Assembly: GCF_021631985.1 (NCBI RefSeq) | Contig: NZ_CP070225.1 | Location: 2,108,001 to 2,172,000 of the forward strand | Direction: 5' to 3' | DNA length: 64,000 nt | DNA from: Sandaracinus amylolyticus | GTDB lineage: Bacteria > Myxococcota_A > Polyangia > Polyangiales > Sandaracinaceae | In this document: one piece after another, positions 24,552 to 34,538 of the stretch | How the letters are laid out: each line of letters begins with the position of its first letter | Numbering within the stretch: position 1 is the first letter of the stretch | Notes under the pieces: generated by a model | What the model was told of the DNA's origin: nothing | The model's input: the letters and a program-made list of their open reading frames with translations, nothing else | Database searches by the model: none | Made by a program: the position numbers and the translations under genes

Positions 24552-24924
24552 GTGCGGGCCTCGCCCTCCTGATCGAACCCTGAGTGGCTCCTCGTTTGGG
24601 AAGGAAACTTCCCTCCGCGTCCTTGGGCCTTTCCCCCCGGACGAATCCCGTGTTTCTTCGAGGAAACACGAGCACGCGGGGGTCGCAGGAGGCCGGAAGG
24701 TATCCAGCGCGAGCGACGGGTGTCAAGCGAAGCAGACCTATCGGAAGAGCTGGGAACCCCGAGAGGTTCGCGAGGTCTGGCGGCTCTGGCGGCGGTGGCG
24801 CCGGCCAAGTCGCGATGGCACCCTGACGGTCCCGCGCGCGGGCCCCAGGTACGCAGTCCACTCGGATCCGAGTGGGGTTCTCGGAGACGGCGGCGAGCAG
24901 AGCGCGAAGGGCCCGACCGGAGGC
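24552..24924. other. 373-bp divergent intergenic region with inverted repeat
   Basis: No convincing gene. A long plus-strand frame runs through it into the DUF58 gene, but it is a shadow. Inverted repeats are visible: CGTGTTTC / GAAACACG (24649-24670, a ten-pair stem including one G-T) and GGAAGG / TTCC near 24600. The region must contain promoters for both flanking genes; the inverted repeats are candidate operators. Confidence 0.4.
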
Positions 24925-26256
24925 ATGACGAGCGAGCGCGGAATCGAGCGGTGGAGGCGTGCCTTCGGAGGGCTGTCGCGCGGTGTGCGGCGCGTCACCG
25001 ACCTGGTACCGATCACGCCGCTCGGGCTGATCGTCGCGGTCGTCGGATGGGCGGCGCTCACGCGCATCGGGCTGGCGGAGCGCGATCTCGTGCTCGTCGT
25101 CGCGGCCGGGGGCGCGCTCGGGCTCGTCGGGGTGGCGCTGGTGCTGGTGATCCTCGGGGCGATCCGGATCAAGCACGCGTCGTTCGATCCGCGTGGGACG
25201 CGCGAGCGCACGCTCGAGACGGAGCGCTCCCTGCCGACGGGCTTCTCGCTGCCGGGGCTCTTCCTGGTGCCGATGCTGCAGGTCCGCTGGGAGTGGCTCG
25301 CGCCCGAGGCGCGGCTCGAGACGCGGCGTCGCGGGCTGCGCGTCGAGGAGGACGCATCGCTGCGGGCGCGCGGGATCGTGCCGGGGATCGAGCGGCGCAT
25401 CATCGTGCAGGACGCGTTCGGGCTGGCGCGCATCGCGGTGCGGCAGCGATCTCCGGAGCGTCTGACCGTGCTGCCGCATGCGGGCGCGATGCGCGATCTG
25501 CCGCTGCTCGTGTCGATGGCGGGCGGGGACGACGTACCGCACCCGATGGGGCTCGACGACGGGGACCGCGTGGAGCTGCGTCGCTACGCGCCCGGGGATC
25601 CGGCGCGACACATCCACTGGAAGGTGTTCGGGCGCACCCGGAAGCTGATGGTGAAGATGCCGGAGCGCGCGCTCTCGCGTGCGCGTCGAACGGTCTCGTA
25701 CCTGGTCGGTGGGCCCGACGACGAGGCGAGCGCGGCCGCGGCACGCGTCGCGATCGAGGGTGGTGCCTTCGGCGCGGAGTGGATCTTCGGCGCGGACGGC
25801 TCGGACGGCGAGGCGAGCGCGATCGGTGATGCAGTGCAGCGCGTCGTGACGTCGGCGGGCATCGGAGAGCGCGGCGGCAGCGGGCTGCGCGCGTTCGTGG
25901 ATCGTGCCGAGCGCACGGGGCCCGCGTCGTTGGTGCTCTTCGCGCCGCCGCGTCCCGGGCCGTGGCTCGCGCGGGTGCTCGCGGTGCTGCGCGGTCGCGC
26001 GGGGCGGGCGAGGGTGGTGATCGGCGTCGACGGGATCGACTCGTCGTCGAAGGCGACGTGGTGGCAGCGCGTGATCGCGCGTGAAGCACCTCGAGTGGGA
26101 ACGCCGATCGACGAGCTCGATGCGGTGCTCGGCGCGCTCGCGGCGACGCGCTGCGAGGTGGTCGTGATCGATCGGCGCAGCGGGCGTCGGCTCGGCACCG
26201 CGCATCGTGGTGCGGCGCGCGCGCTCGCCGCGGACGGCAAGCAGGTGGCGGCGTGA
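24925..26256 (+). CDS. DUF58 domain membrane protein
   Basis: A 443-residue protein from ATG 24925. Two membrane helices near the N-terminus (LGLIVAVVGWAALTRIG and VLVVAAGGALGLVGVALVLVI) precede a soluble domain bearing the DUF58 signature LRRYAPGDPARHIHWK. DUF58 proteins occur with MoxR ATPases and transglutaminases, as here. The next gene overlaps its stop by 4 nt (GTGA), so translation is coupled. A longer upstream frame (from 24052) is antisense to the Ala/Pro-rich gene and is rejected. Confidence 0.85.
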   Translation: MTSERGIERWRRAFGGLSRGVRRVTDLVPITPLGLIVAVVGWAALTRIGLAERDLVLVVAAGGALGLVGVALVLVILGAIRIKHASFDPRGTRERTLETERSLPTGFSLPGLFLVPMLQVRWEWLAPEARLETRRRGLRVEEDASLRARGIVPGIERRIIVQDAFGLARIAVRQRSPERLTVLPHAGAMRDLPLLVSMAGGDDVPHPMGLDDGDRVELRRYAPGDPARHIHWKVFGRTRKLMVKMPERALSRARRTVSYLVGGPDDEASAAAARVAIEGGAFGAEWIFGADGSDGEASAIGDAVQRVVTSAGIGERGGSGLRAFVDRAERTGPASLVLFAPPRPGPWLARVLAVLRGRAGRARVVIGVDGIDSSSKATWWQRVIAREAPRVGTPIDELDAVLGALAATRCEVVVIDRRSGRRLGTAHRGAARALAADGKQVAA

Positions 26257-28415
26257 GCGAGATGCGCGACGTGCGCGAGCCCGCGCTCTCGACGATGCTG
26301 CGCATGATCGTCTACGCGCTCACCGCGGGCGTGTTCGCGTGGCCGCTCTCGGTCGCCGAGGGCGTGATCGCGGCGGCGATCGGCGGGGGCCTGGGTTCGT
26401 TGGTCGGGCGCCGTCTCGCGAGCACGCGCGTGCGCACGCCGGTGGTGATGCTCGGCGCGCTCGTCGCGCTGGGGGTGTCGCTCGCGTTCGCCGATCTCGT
26501 GGTCGGCAGCGGGTCGGTCGCGTCGATGCTGGGGCCCTCGCTCGCGCTGCGCGCCGGCGAGGCCGCGGCGTTCGGGCTCGGCGCGCTCGTGCTCGGCACC
26601 GCGGTGCGACTGCTCTCGGCGCGTCGTCGTTCGCTCGCGGTGATCGAGATCGCGCTGATCGCGACGTCGTTCGCGGCGCTCGTGGTCGCGCATCGCAACT
26701 ACGCGATCCATCGGCCCTTCGAGATCGCCGACTGGTTCCTGGTGCGTGGCGGCAACCCCGAGTACGGCATGCTCGGCATCGGCGCGCTCGCCGGGCTCGT
26801 GATCGGGCTGCTCCTGCTCAGCGAGCGCAGCTTCCTGCGCTCCGCGGTGCACCTCGGGGTCGCGGCGTGTCTGCTCGCGCTCATCCTCGGCACCACGGCG
26901 ATCGCCGGGCTGCCTCCGCCGCAGTCGGGCGGCGACGGGCTCAACCTGCGCAACGACACCGGGCGCGCGGAGCGCGAGGCGCAGGGCCAAGGACAGAGCC
27001 AGGGCGGCGCGGGCGGGCCGGACTTCCAGGACGAGTACGATCAATCGGGCTCGCAGACGCCGCTCGCGATCGCGCTCCTGCACGACGACTACTCGCCGCC
27101 GAGCGGCGTCTACTACTTCCGGCAGGAGTCGTTCAGCCAGTACAACGGGCGACGGCTGATCGCGGCGGGCATCTCGGGCGTCGACGACGATGTCGCGTCT
27201 GGTTTCCCGACGCGCACGATCGACATCCCGGGCGCGCCCGACACCGGCGCGTGGCGCACGACGGTCGAGACCACGGTCGGTCTGCTCGCCGAGCATCCGC
27301 GGCCGTTCGGGCTCGAGTCGCCGATCCAGCTGGTGCCCGTCGAGAACCCGGATCGCGGGCGATTCCGGCGCACCTATCGCGTGCGCTCGGCGGTGCTCAC
27401 GTCGGACGAGTGGGGCCTGCTCGGGCGCACCGCGGGGAGCCCCACGTGGAGCGAGGACATCCGCGCGCACTACACGCGCGGGCCGAGCGATCCGCGCTAC
27501 GGCGAGCTCGCGCAGCGCATCCTCGGCGAGGTGCCCGAGGACCTGCGCGTCGATCCGATCGTGCAGGCGTTCGCGATCACGCAGTGGCTCGGGCGCGAGG
27601 GCACGTACTCGCTGCGCAGCCGGCATGCGAGCGCGGACGATCCGACCGCGCACTTCTTGTTCGGCGATCTCACCGGGTACTGCGTGCACTTCGCGCACGC
27701 CGCCGTGTACCTGATGCGTGCCGCGGGATTGCCGGCGCGGGTGTCGACCGGATACATGGTGCCCGAGTCGTCGCGGCGGGGTGGCTCGGCGATCCTGATC
27801 GCCGGCGGCAACTCGCACGCGTGGCCCGAGGTCTATCTCGACGGCGTGGGATGGGTCGTGGTCGACGTGGTGCCGGAGCGCTCGCTCGATCCGCCGCCGG
27901 GCCCTGCCGACGAGGCGCTGCAGCAGCTGCTCGCGGAGATGCTGCGCGGGCTGCGACCTCTGCCGGAAGACGGCAGCGAGGCGCCGCGCGCGTTCGATCA
28001 GATCCTCGACGACGTGCGCGGTCCGCTGGCGATCGGGCTCGCTGCGCTGATCGGGACGCTCGTGCTGCTCGGCTACGCGATCAAGGTGTGGCGGCGCCTC
28101 TCGGGCAGCGTCTCGCCGTCGGCGCACACCATCTATCGCGCGGCGATCGATCAGCTCGCGTCGAGCGGCGTGGTGCGCGAGTGGGGCGAGTCGCGCGAGG
28201 CGTTCGCGTGGCGCGTGCGGCGCGAGCTGCCGAGCCTCGCGAAGCTCACGACGTCGCACGCCGCGGTGGCGTGGGGCAGCAAGAAGGCGCGCGACGATGC
28301 GCGCGGGCTGCTCGCGACGAAGAAGGAGCTCGGGCGCGAGCTCGCGAAGACGATCCCGTGGTGGAGGCGCGCGCTCGGCGCGCTGAACCCGTACTCGTGG
28401 CTGCTGTCTCGATGA
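26253..28415 (+). CDS. transglutaminase-like membrane protein (TgpA type)
   Basis: A 720-residue protein with about six N-terminal membrane helices, an external transglutaminase-core domain and a C-terminal membrane helix ([23 protein letters not shown]). The catalytic triad is visible: Cys477 ([10 protein letters not shown]), His522 (NSHAWPEV) and Asp538 (VVVDVVP). A DUF4129-like tail follows. The family may crosslink or cleave envelope proteins. It overlaps the DUF58 gene by 4 nt and precedes the MoxR gene. Confidence 0.88.
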   Translation: MSEMRDVREPALSTMLRMIVYALTAGVFAWPLSVAEGVIAAAIGGGLGSLVGRRLASTRVRTPVVMLGALVALGVSLAFADLVVGSGSVASMLGPSLALRAGEAAAFGLGALVLGTAVRLLSARRRSLAVIEIALIATSFAALVVAHRNYAIHRPFEIADWFLVRGGNPEYGMLGIGALAGLVIGLLLLSERSFLRSAVHLGVAACLLALILGTTAIAGLPPPQSGGDGLNLRNDTGRAEREAQGQGQSQGGAGGPDFQDEYDQSGSQTPLAIALLHDDYSPPSGVYYFRQESFSQYNGRRLIAAGISGVDDDVASGFPTRTIDIPGAPDTGAWRTTVETTVGLLAEHPRPFGLESPIQLVPVENPDRGRFRRTYRVRSAVLTSDEWGLLGRTAGSPTWSEDIRAHYTRGPSDPRYGELAQRILGEVPEDLRVDPIVQAFAITQWLGREGTYSLRSRHASADDPTAHFLFGDLTGYCVHFAHAAVYLMRAAGLPARVSTGYMVPESSRRGGSAILIAGGNSHAWPEVYLDGVGWVVVDVVPERSLDPPPGPADEALQQLLAEMLRGLRPLPEDGSEAPRAFDQILDDVRGPLAIGLAALIGTLVLLGYAIKVWRRLSGSVSPSAHTIYRAAIDQLASSGVVREWGESREAFAWRVRRELPSLAKLTTSHAAVAWGSKKARDDARGLLATKKELGRELAKTIPWWRRALGALNPYSWLLSR

Positions 28416-28441
28416 TCGGCGCCGCACGGAGAGAGAACGAC

Positions 28442-29470
28442 ATGGACGCGACGACCAGCAGCGAGAACGTTCCGTCGACGAACGGAAGTGGGGGCCTCGA
28501 GAGCGCGCACGAGGTGGCGAACCGCCTGAAGGCGCGGCTCGGCGCGGTGGTGCGCGGGCGCGACGACGTGATCGAGCTCGTGCTCACCGCGCTGCTCGCC
28601 GACGGCCACGTGCTCCTCGAGGACTATCCGGGCTCGGGCAAGACCACGCTCGCGCGCGCGCTCGGTGGATCGATCCGCGAGGATCAGGGCGTCGTCGGGA
28701 TCGCGCCGTTCCGCCGCATCCAGTTCACGCCCGATCTGCTCCCGAGCGACATCACGGGCACCAACGTGTTCGAGCTCGAGCGCTCGAATTTCGTGTTCCG
28801 GCGCGGTCCGATCTTCGCGCACGTCGTGCTCGCGGACGAGATCAACCGCACGTCGCCGAAGGTGCAGGCCGCGATGCTCGAGGCGATGGCCGAGAAGCAG
28901 GTGACGGTCGACAACGACACCCACGCGCTCGACGATCTCTTCTTCGTCATCGCGACGCAGAACCCGCTCGATCTCGCGGGCACGTACCCGCTGCCGACGC
29001 CGCAGCTCGATCGCTTCCTCTTCAAGATCAAGATGGAGCACATCTCGCGCGACGCGGAGCTCGAGGTGCTCGCGGCGTATCCCGCGCCGCACCTCTCGCT
29101 CGCCGACGAGGTGCCCGGTGTGACGCGCCACGATCTGCTCGCGGCGCGTCGCGCGCTGCGCGCGAACGTCGCGCTCGATGCGGCGTTCCGCGAGGCGCTG
29201 GTCGATCTCGCGCGCTCGCTGCGCGACGACAAGCGCGTGCTCCAGGGCGCGTCGACGCGCTCGCTCGTGCTGATGATGCCCGCGCTCCAGGCGCGCGCGC
29301 TGGTGTCGGGCCGCGATCACGTCACGCCGCACGATCTCGAGGTGCTCGCGCCCTACGTGTTCACGCACCGCCTCGAGTGCGCGCCGGGTGTCGACGATGC
29401 CGCCGCGGTCGTGCGCGAGCACGCGAAGGCGCAGGTCGAGAAGCTCGCGCGCCGCAGCCTCAAGCGTTGA
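28442..29470 (+). CDS. MoxR-family AAA+ ATPase
   Basis: A 342-residue ATPase with Walker [12 protein letters not shown], Walker [14 protein letters not shown], sensor 1 IATQNPLD and the MoxR segment [14 protein letters not shown]. MoxR proteins act as chaperones for VWA or DUF58 partners. The chosen start ATG 28442 has GGAGAG upstream. ATG 28412 overlaps the transglutaminase stop as ATGA and is an alternative. The downstream TPR gene starts 5 nt after its stop. Confidence 0.92.
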   Translation: MDATTSSENVPSTNGSGGLESAHEVANRLKARLGAVVRGRDDVIELVLTALLADGHVLLEDYPGSGKTTLARALGGSIREDQGVVGIAPFRRIQFTPDLLPSDITGTNVFELERSNFVFRRGPIFAHVVLADEINRTSPKVQAAMLEAMAEKQVTVDNDTHALDDLFFVIATQNPLDLAGTYPLPTPQLDRFLFKIKMEHISRDAELEVLAAYPAPHLSLADEVPGVTRHDLLAARRALRANVALDAAFREALVDLARSLRDDKRVLQGASTRSLVLMMPALQARALVSGRDHVTPHDLEVLAPYVFTHRLECAPGVDDAAAVVREHAKAQVEKLARRSLKR

Positions 29471-29475
29471 TCACG

Positions 29476-31530
29476 ATGCGCGCACGTCGCCTGCTCCTGC
29501 TCGTCTCGCTGTCCGCGCTCGCGGCGACCGGCGTCGTGCACGCGCAGGACGACGAGGGCGGCGACGAGGATCTCGGCGAGCTGCTCGGACCCGAGGCGCT
29601 CGGCGCGATCGAGCGCTTCGTCCCGCCCGGGATGGAGGCGTCGCCCGAGGAGCTCGCGGCGTGGCAGGAGGCCGATCAGGGCCACCACATCAAGGCGCGC
29701 GAGCTCGCGGAGCGCATCATCGCGCGCAATCCGAGCTCGTACGTCGGGCACTTCGTGCTCGGCTACGTGCACCACCAGGGCGAGGCGAACTTCCCGCGCG
29801 CGCTCTTCCACCTCGATCGCGCGTACCGGCTCTACAGCGCGCGCTGGGGCGAGCCGCCGAATCCGTCGGCGCCGTGGCGCTGGCACTCGATGATGCTGCG
29901 CTTCCTCGTCTACGCGCACGCCGACCTCGAGCACTACGAGGAGCAGATCGCGTGGATGCGCCGGTTCAACGAGGTCTACGACCCCGACATGATCGGCGAG
30001 ATGGCGTGGCCGCTGATGAAGCTGCGCCGCTTCGACGAGGCGCGGCAGGTCGCGCGCGCCGCGCAGGCGAGCGACTCGCCGTGGCAGGTCGAGGTCGCGC
30101 TCAACGCGCTCTGCGCGGTCGAGTTCGAGGCGGGCGACGATCGCGCGAGCTACGAGGCGTGCCGCGCCGCGATGGAGCTGCGCGGCGGCGATCCGCGCTC
30201 GCAGAGCGCGGTGGACTTCACGAACTTCGCGGAGGCCGCGCGCGCAGTCTTCCGGCTCGACGAGGCGGAGCGCGTCGATCAGCTCGCGACGCAGGCGCAG
30301 GTGAGCTGGTACGGCAACCCGCACGTCGAGCTCGGCGAGCTCTACGTGCGCGAGGGACGCTTCGTCGAGGCGCTCGATCAGCTCAAGCAGGTGCCGCGTT
30401 ATCGCGCGCGCCGTCCGCCGCACGTGCAGGACAGCGATCGCAACGAGGCGCGGCGCGCGCTCGCGGAGTTCTTCCTCGTGATCGGCCGCAGCCAGGACGC
30501 GGCGCGCATCGCGCATCGCGCGGTGGTCGCGCCCGATCGACGCGGGCACAACAGCCGCGATCCCGCGCAGGACGAGGCGATCGCCGCGCTGCTCGATCGG
30601 CGCGCGCGCGTGATGGAGGCGCAGCGGATCGTCGTCGAGTCGCTCGGCGCGCCGCTCCACGAGCGCATCTGGGCGACGCTCTCGTCGTGGAGTCTGCGAC
30701 TCGATGCGTGGAAGTCGGGACGTCAGGCAGCGCGCGCGCTGGCCGACGACACGCGGCTCGTCGGCACGTTCATGATCGGCACGTCGCGCAGCGCGGTGCT
30801 GCCGCCGTGGCTCGCGGGCGAGCTCGTGCAGGTGCTGGGGCCCGGCGTCGCGAACGAGGCGGTGCGTCGTGCGCGCGCCGAGGATCGACGCGAGGGCGCG
30901 GGCGCGTACTACGACGCGTTCGAGGCCGAGGCGGCGCTCGAGAGCGGCGACTCGGAGCGGGCGCGCGAGCTCGCGCTGCGGGCGCTCTCCGCGCTGCAGC
31001 CCGCGGAGACGCTGCTGCGCGCGCGCATGCACGCGATCGCGGCGGAGTCGGCGCGGCGCAGTGGCCAGATCCAGCGCGCGCTCGAGAGCTACGACGAGGC
31101 GTTCCAGACCGATCCCGGGATCTTCCCGCGGCTCGAGCTCGCGGTGCCGGTGCGCATCACGATGCGCGGCGGTGCGGCCGCGGAGCGCGCGGGCGACCTG
31201 ATCGCATCGAGCCCGCGCTTCGTCAGCTCGGACTCGGCGCTGCGCGTCGAGATCGAGTCGAGCGGGACGAACGGGCGCGCGTGTCTGATCGGCGCGAGCG
31301 GGTCCGTCCTCGCGTGCGCGGAGGAAGCGCGGCGCGCAGCCGAGAGCGACGACGACTACGGCGCGCGGATCGCGACGGCGTTCCACACGGCCGCCTTCGC
31401 GCCCCGGATCGATCTCAGTCAGGCCGATGCGAACGGGCTCGATGGGTCGAACGTCTCGGCGCGCGATCCGCTCCGGACGCTCTTCGGGAGCGACGGCGAC
31501 GGGACCGAGGTCGAGGTCGACGAGGAGTGA
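29476..31530 (+). CDS. exported TPR-rich protein, last gene of the MoxR operon
   Basis: A 684-residue protein from ATG 29476 with a signal peptide (LLLLVSLSALAATGVVHAQ). An acidic segment is followed by TPR-type helical repeats across most of the length (KARELAERIIARNPSSYVGHF, HVELGELYVREGRFVEAL, RALESYDEAFQTDPG). The C-terminal about 130 residues form a non-TPR domain with a Cys pair. It is probably a periplasmic scaffold for the DUF58-transglutaminase-MoxR system. Its TGA is followed by TCA (TGATCA) and then by a dispersed repeat. Confidence 0.8.
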   Translation: MRARRLLLLVSLSALAATGVVHAQDDEGGDEDLGELLGPEALGAIERFVPPGMEASPEELAAWQEADQGHHIKARELAERIIARNPSSYVGHFVLGYVHHQGEANFPRALFHLDRAYRLYSARWGEPPNPSAPWRWHSMMLRFLVYAHADLEHYEEQIAWMRRFNEVYDPDMIGEMAWPLMKLRRFDEARQVARAAQASDSPWQVEVALNALCAVEFEAGDDRASYEACRAAMELRGGDPRSQSAVDFTNFAEAARAVFRLDEAERVDQLATQAQVSWYGNPHVELGELYVREGRFVEALDQLKQVPRYRARRPPHVQDSDRNEARRALAEFFLVIGRSQDAARIAHRAVVAPDRRGHNSRDPAQDEAIAALLDRRARVMEAQRIVVESLGAPLHERIWATLSSWSLRLDAWKSGRQAARALADDTRLVGTFMIGTSRSAVLPPWLAGELVQVLGPGVANEAVRRARAEDRREGAGAYYDAFEAEAALESGDSERARELALRALSALQPAETLLRARMHAIAAESARRSGQIQRALESYDEAFQTDPGIFPRLELAVPVRITMRGGAAAERAGDLIASSPRFVSSDSALRVEIESSGTNGRACLIGASGSVLACAEEARRAAESDDDYGARIATAFHTAAFAPRIDLSQADANGLDGSNVSARDPLRTLFGSDGDGTEVEVDEE

Positions 31531-31534
31531 TCAA

Positions 31535-31602
31535 CTCCGGTCCCTGCCGTCCGTCCGCACGCTCCCGTACGGGCCCTGCGCGGGAGAGCACTCCCGCCGG
31601 CG
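31535..31602 (-). repeat. dispersed hairpin repeat, family A, copy 1 (reverse, diverged)
   Basis: This sequence lies between two convergent genes. Its reverse complement (GGAGTGCTCTCCCGCGCAGGG and so on to GGCAGGGACCGG) aligns with the copies at 35103, 48699 and 57604. It is the most diverged copy. It starts within 5 bp of the TPR gene's stop, so a terminator role is likely. Confidence 0.55.
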
Positions 31603-31603
31603 A

Positions 31604-32056
31604 TCACCACGCGAAGTGGCGCTCGCTCGCGATCACGATGTCGAGCGTGACGTCACCGCGCGGAGCGGGTCGCATCGCGAGCGACGGGAGCACCTCCGCG
31701 ACACACGCGCGGTAGCCGCTCTCGAGCGTGGTCTCGACGACGCTCGTCCGGGTCGGGAGCTCGCTGCGGTCGTAGCGCACGCGCGCGCGCACGATTCCCT
31801 GCGATCGCGGCCCCCCGTGATCGCGCACGCATCGCTCGACGCGCGGGAGGAACCCTGTCATCGCGCGGTGTACGTCGATGATCGCGCGGTCGCGATCCTC
31901 GGTCGGCGCGTGCGCCTCGACGACGCGCACCTCGCGCACCACGAGCACGTCGCGCGGTCGCGGGGGCGCGACGTCGGCGTGCGCGAGCGACGCGAGGGCG
32001 AGCAGCGCAGCGAGCCCCGCGAGGATCGCCGGCAGGACGGACGTACGTGCGTGCAT
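31604..32056 (-). CDS. small secreted protein, AgmX/TonB-like C-terminal segment
   Basis: 150 residues from ATG 32056 with a signal peptide (PAILAGLAALLALASLAHA). The mature part has two separated Cys residues (VERCVRDHG and YRACVAEVL) and ends in a beta-rich segment (GDVTLDIVIASERHF). The pattern of two Cys with a repeated-strand fold resembles the AgmX/PglI C-terminal family of myxobacteria, but this is tentative. The function is unknown. Confidence 0.6.
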   Translation of the reverse strand: MHARTSVLPAILAGLAALLALASLAHADVAPPRPRDVLVVREVRVVEAHAPTEDRDRAIIDVHRAMTGFLPRVERCVRDHGGPRSQGIVRARVRYDRSELPTRTSVVETTLESGYRACVAEVLPSLAMRPAPRGDVTLDIVIASERHFAW

Positions 32057-32094
32057 GGCGGATCGGACGTGCGACGCGCCCGAAGGTTCCGCGA

Positions 32095-32811
32095 TCACCC
32101 GAACCACCGTCGGACCTTGCCCGCGATCGAGCGGATCGCGGACGGATGCTCTGCGCTCGCGAGCTCGCCGGTGCGCGCGGAGATCGCGGCGTGGAAGAGG
32201 CCCTCCACACCCTCGGTCGCCTCGCCTGCGTAGCGATAGCGCACGACGTAGAGCGGGTAGTACACGAGCGCGGCTGCGCGGATGCGCACGTCGACCTTCG
32301 CGTAGAGCGCGGCGTGCGGCTCGCCGCGACGACGAAGATTCGCGCGCGCCGTCTCCTCCGCCTCCTCGCGAGGCACGTCGGGCAGCACGCGCTCGCCCTC
32401 GTCGATCGGGCTCTCGCTCAGCGCGACCATGTCGGAGCGCGCGATGCGCACTTTCGCGCTGGGATCGATCGCGAGATGCGCGCGCGCGAGCACGAGGATC
32501 TCTCCGTCGTGATGGCGAAACCCACCGGTCGGAAGCACCGCGGGTCGTCCTCGTCCGGCGGGCACGGTGGTGAGCCCCACGTGGAATCCGTCCGCCGAGC
32601 CCTCGAAGCGCCAGAGCGGCACGAACACGCGCTCGACCGGACCGATCTCGGCGCGATCGACGTCCGCGGGACGCGCCCAACCGTGCGTCACGGCGTCGCG
32701 CGCGCGTCCGTGCCCCGCCATCGTGCCGAACGTAGCGGGCACCACGAACGTGTCGCTCTCCGCGACCTCGCTCGGGCGCGACGGAGGTGTGACCAGCGGC
32801 GGAAACGGCAT
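32095..32811 (-). CDS. unrecognised 238-aa protein
   Basis: A likely cytoplasmic protein from ATG 32811; the frame extends to 33024, but that part overlaps the divergent PepSY gene. Two Tyr/Trp-rich segments (ERVFVPLWRFEG and LVYYPLYVVRYRYAG) flank a charged helical region. No Cys cluster or enzyme motif is seen. The terminal segment is basic (AGKVRRWFG). Confidence 0.55.
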   Translation of the reverse strand: MPFPPLVTPPSRPSEVAESDTFVVPATFGTMAGHGRARDAVTHGWARPADVDRAEIGPVERVFVPLWRFEGSADGFHVGLTTVPAGRGRPAVLPTGGFRHHDGEILVLARAHLAIDPSAKVRIARSDMVALSESPIDEGERVLPDVPREEAEETARANLRRRGEPHAALYAKVDVRIRAAALVYYPLYVVRYRYAGEATEGVEGLFHAAISARTGELASAEHPSAIRSIAGKVRRWFG

Positions 32812-32878
32812 GCCTCCATCGTACGTCGTCGCGCGTGGCTGACGTCCCCTCGCGCGCGGTGCACCATCGCTCGGCGCC

Positions 32879-33940
32879 ATGCGGATCGACCCGAAGCGCA
32901 CGTTCGCGCTGCACTCGTCGCTCGGCATGGTCGTCGGCGTCGCGATCGCGTTCGTGTGCGCGACCGGCGCGCTCGCCGCGCTCGCGCCCTCGATCGATCG
33001 CATGGTCGTTCCCGCGTCGCGCATCGACGACGCGCGTCCCGACGATCCGCGCGCTCGATGGAGCGAGCTGCTCGCCGCCGCGCAGGCCCACGCGAGCGGC
33101 GCGCAGGTGATCGTGCTCTCCGCGCCGCACGTGCCCGGCGTCGCGGCCGAGGCGATCCTCCGCCACGGCCCGGGACGCTTCGAGCGCCTCTATCTCGATC
33201 CCCGCGATGCGCGCGTGCGCGGGCGCGGCGCGTGGTGGAACGTGCAGCGCTTCGCGCGCGATCTGCATCGCTCGCTCTTCCTCGGCGAGAACGCCGGCAT
33301 CTTCGTCGTCGGTGCGCTCGCGACGCCGCTGCTGGTGTCGACGCTGAGCGGTCTCGTGCTCGCGCTACGCACCAAGCAGCGCTGGCGCGTTCGATGGCGC
33401 GCCGGCCGCGAGCGCGCGCTGCGCGACGGACATCGCGCGCTCGGTCTCGCGCTCGCGGTGATGGCCCTGCTCTGGGGCACGACGGGCGCGTGGTACTGGG
33501 CCGAGCTGATGCTCGGTTGGGCGCACGTCTCCGCGATCCCCGCGCTGCCGCGCGTCGAGGCGCGCAGCGACGCGGAGCATCGTGAGCTCGACGCGCTCGT
33601 CGCGATCGGTGAGGCCGCGTACCCCGAGCTCGTCGTCGACTCGATCGCGCTCCCGACCGCGCGCCGTCCGGTGCTCTCGCTGCTCGGCCACGACGGCAGC
33701 GTGCTCTCGCGCGACCAAGCCTCGCAGGTGTTCGTCGAGCCCTACGAGGGGCGCGTGCTCGGCGTGTGGAGACCGGATGCGATGGGCCCCGCAGAGCGCT
33801 GGGCCCACGCCGCGGATCCGCTGCACTTCGGTGAGCTCGGAGGTACGCCGACGCGCATCACGTGGGGCGTGCTCGGCCTCGGCCTCGCGATGGTCGCGGC
33901 GGTCGGTCCGTGGATCCGCTGGCGCCGCCGCCGCGCGTGA
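32879..33940 (+). CDS. PepSY-associated transmembrane protein
   Basis: 353 residues from ATG 32879. Typical PepSY_TM layout: helix 1 (HSSLGMVVGVAIAFVCATGALAA), a periplasmic PepSY-like region, the HRSLFLGENAGIFVVG segment, helix 2, the RDGHRALGLALAVMALLWGTTG helix, a second external region with VEPYEGRVLGVWRP, and a last helix before an Arg-rich end. Relatives work in iron-siderophore reduction or as flavin-linked electron carriers; no such partner is nearby. Convergent with the next gene at zero spacing (TGATCA 33938-33943). Confidence 0.8.
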   Translation: MRIDPKRTFALHSSLGMVVGVAIAFVCATGALAALAPSIDRMVVPASRIDDARPDDPRARWSELLAAAQAHASGAQVIVLSAPHVPGVAAEAILRHGPGRFERLYLDPRDARVRGRGAWWNVQRFARDLHRSLFLGENAGIFVVGALATPLLVSTLSGLVLALRTKQRWRVRWRAGRERALRDGHRALGLALAVMALLWGTTGAWYWAELMLGWAHVSAIPALPRVEARSDAEHRELDALVAIGEAAYPELVVDSIALPTARRPVLSLLGHDGSVLSRDQASQVFVEPYEGRVLGVWRPDAMGPAERWAHAADPLHFGELGGTPTRITWGVLGLGLAMVAAVGPWIRWRRRRA

Positions 33941-34453
33941 TCAGATCGCGCTCGCCGCGTGCACGGTCGCACGCGCGACGCGCGACGCGCCGCCCACCAC
34001 GAACGCGTCCTCGACGAGCCCGCGCACCCGATGCGGGCTGTCGGACGGATCACGGCCCACGCGGAATCGATGCGTGATCACCGCGCCCGCGTACGCCGCC
34101 GCGCCGCCGATCAGCGCGCCGGCGAGCATCGATCGACGGTCCGCGGCGAACGCCGTCGCGCCCGAGAGCGCGCCCGTGACGCAGCGCCCCGCGATGCTCG
34201 GGAGCGCGAGGCGGCTGGGCACGCCGGGCATCTTGTCGGCGATCAGCTCGGCCCACATCGAGAGCCGCAGGAGTCGCCTCAGCGTCGGGCGCTGCAGCGC
34301 GCGCCACGCTGCGCGATCCGACACGATCTCGGCCTTTCGCGCGTGCTTCGAGAGCTGCGCGAGCGGGGTCGCGGCGCGTCCGCCGCACAGCGCGCCGAGC
34401 AGAGCAGCGCGCATCACCGTGCGCGCGAAGGACCGGGTCGTCTCGGTGTCCAT
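33941..34453 (-). CDS. small membrane protein, DUF4126-like
   Basis: 170 residues with Ala/Gly-rich hydrophobic segments (RAALLGALCGGRAATPL, CVTGALSGATAF, SMLAGALIGGAAAYAGAVI), resembling DUF4126 proteins. The C-terminal part (RGLVEDAFVVGGASRVA) is typical of such proteins. The function is unknown. Its stop abuts that of the PepSY gene. Confidence 0.55.
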   Translation of the reverse strand: MDTETTRSFARTVMRAALLGALCGGRAATPLAQLSKHARKAEIVSDRAAWRALQRPTLRRLLRLSMWAELIADKMPGVPSRLALPSIAGRCVTGALSGATAFAADRRSMLAGALIGGAAAYAGAVITHRFRVGRDPSDSPHRVRGLVEDAFVVGGASRVARATVHAASAI

Positions 34454-34538
34454 GCACGAGCCCCGAGCAACCCACAGGCCGCAGGCCGGGGAAGGACGCG
34501 CGCTCGTCGAAGTACATCGGAGCTGCTGGAGGTCCTCG

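Noticed and set aside
24052-24924. Long N-terminal extension of the DUF58 protein
   Set aside because: The extension is antisense to the Ala/Pro-rich membrane protein gene; ATG 24925 gives a normal DUF58 N-terminus.
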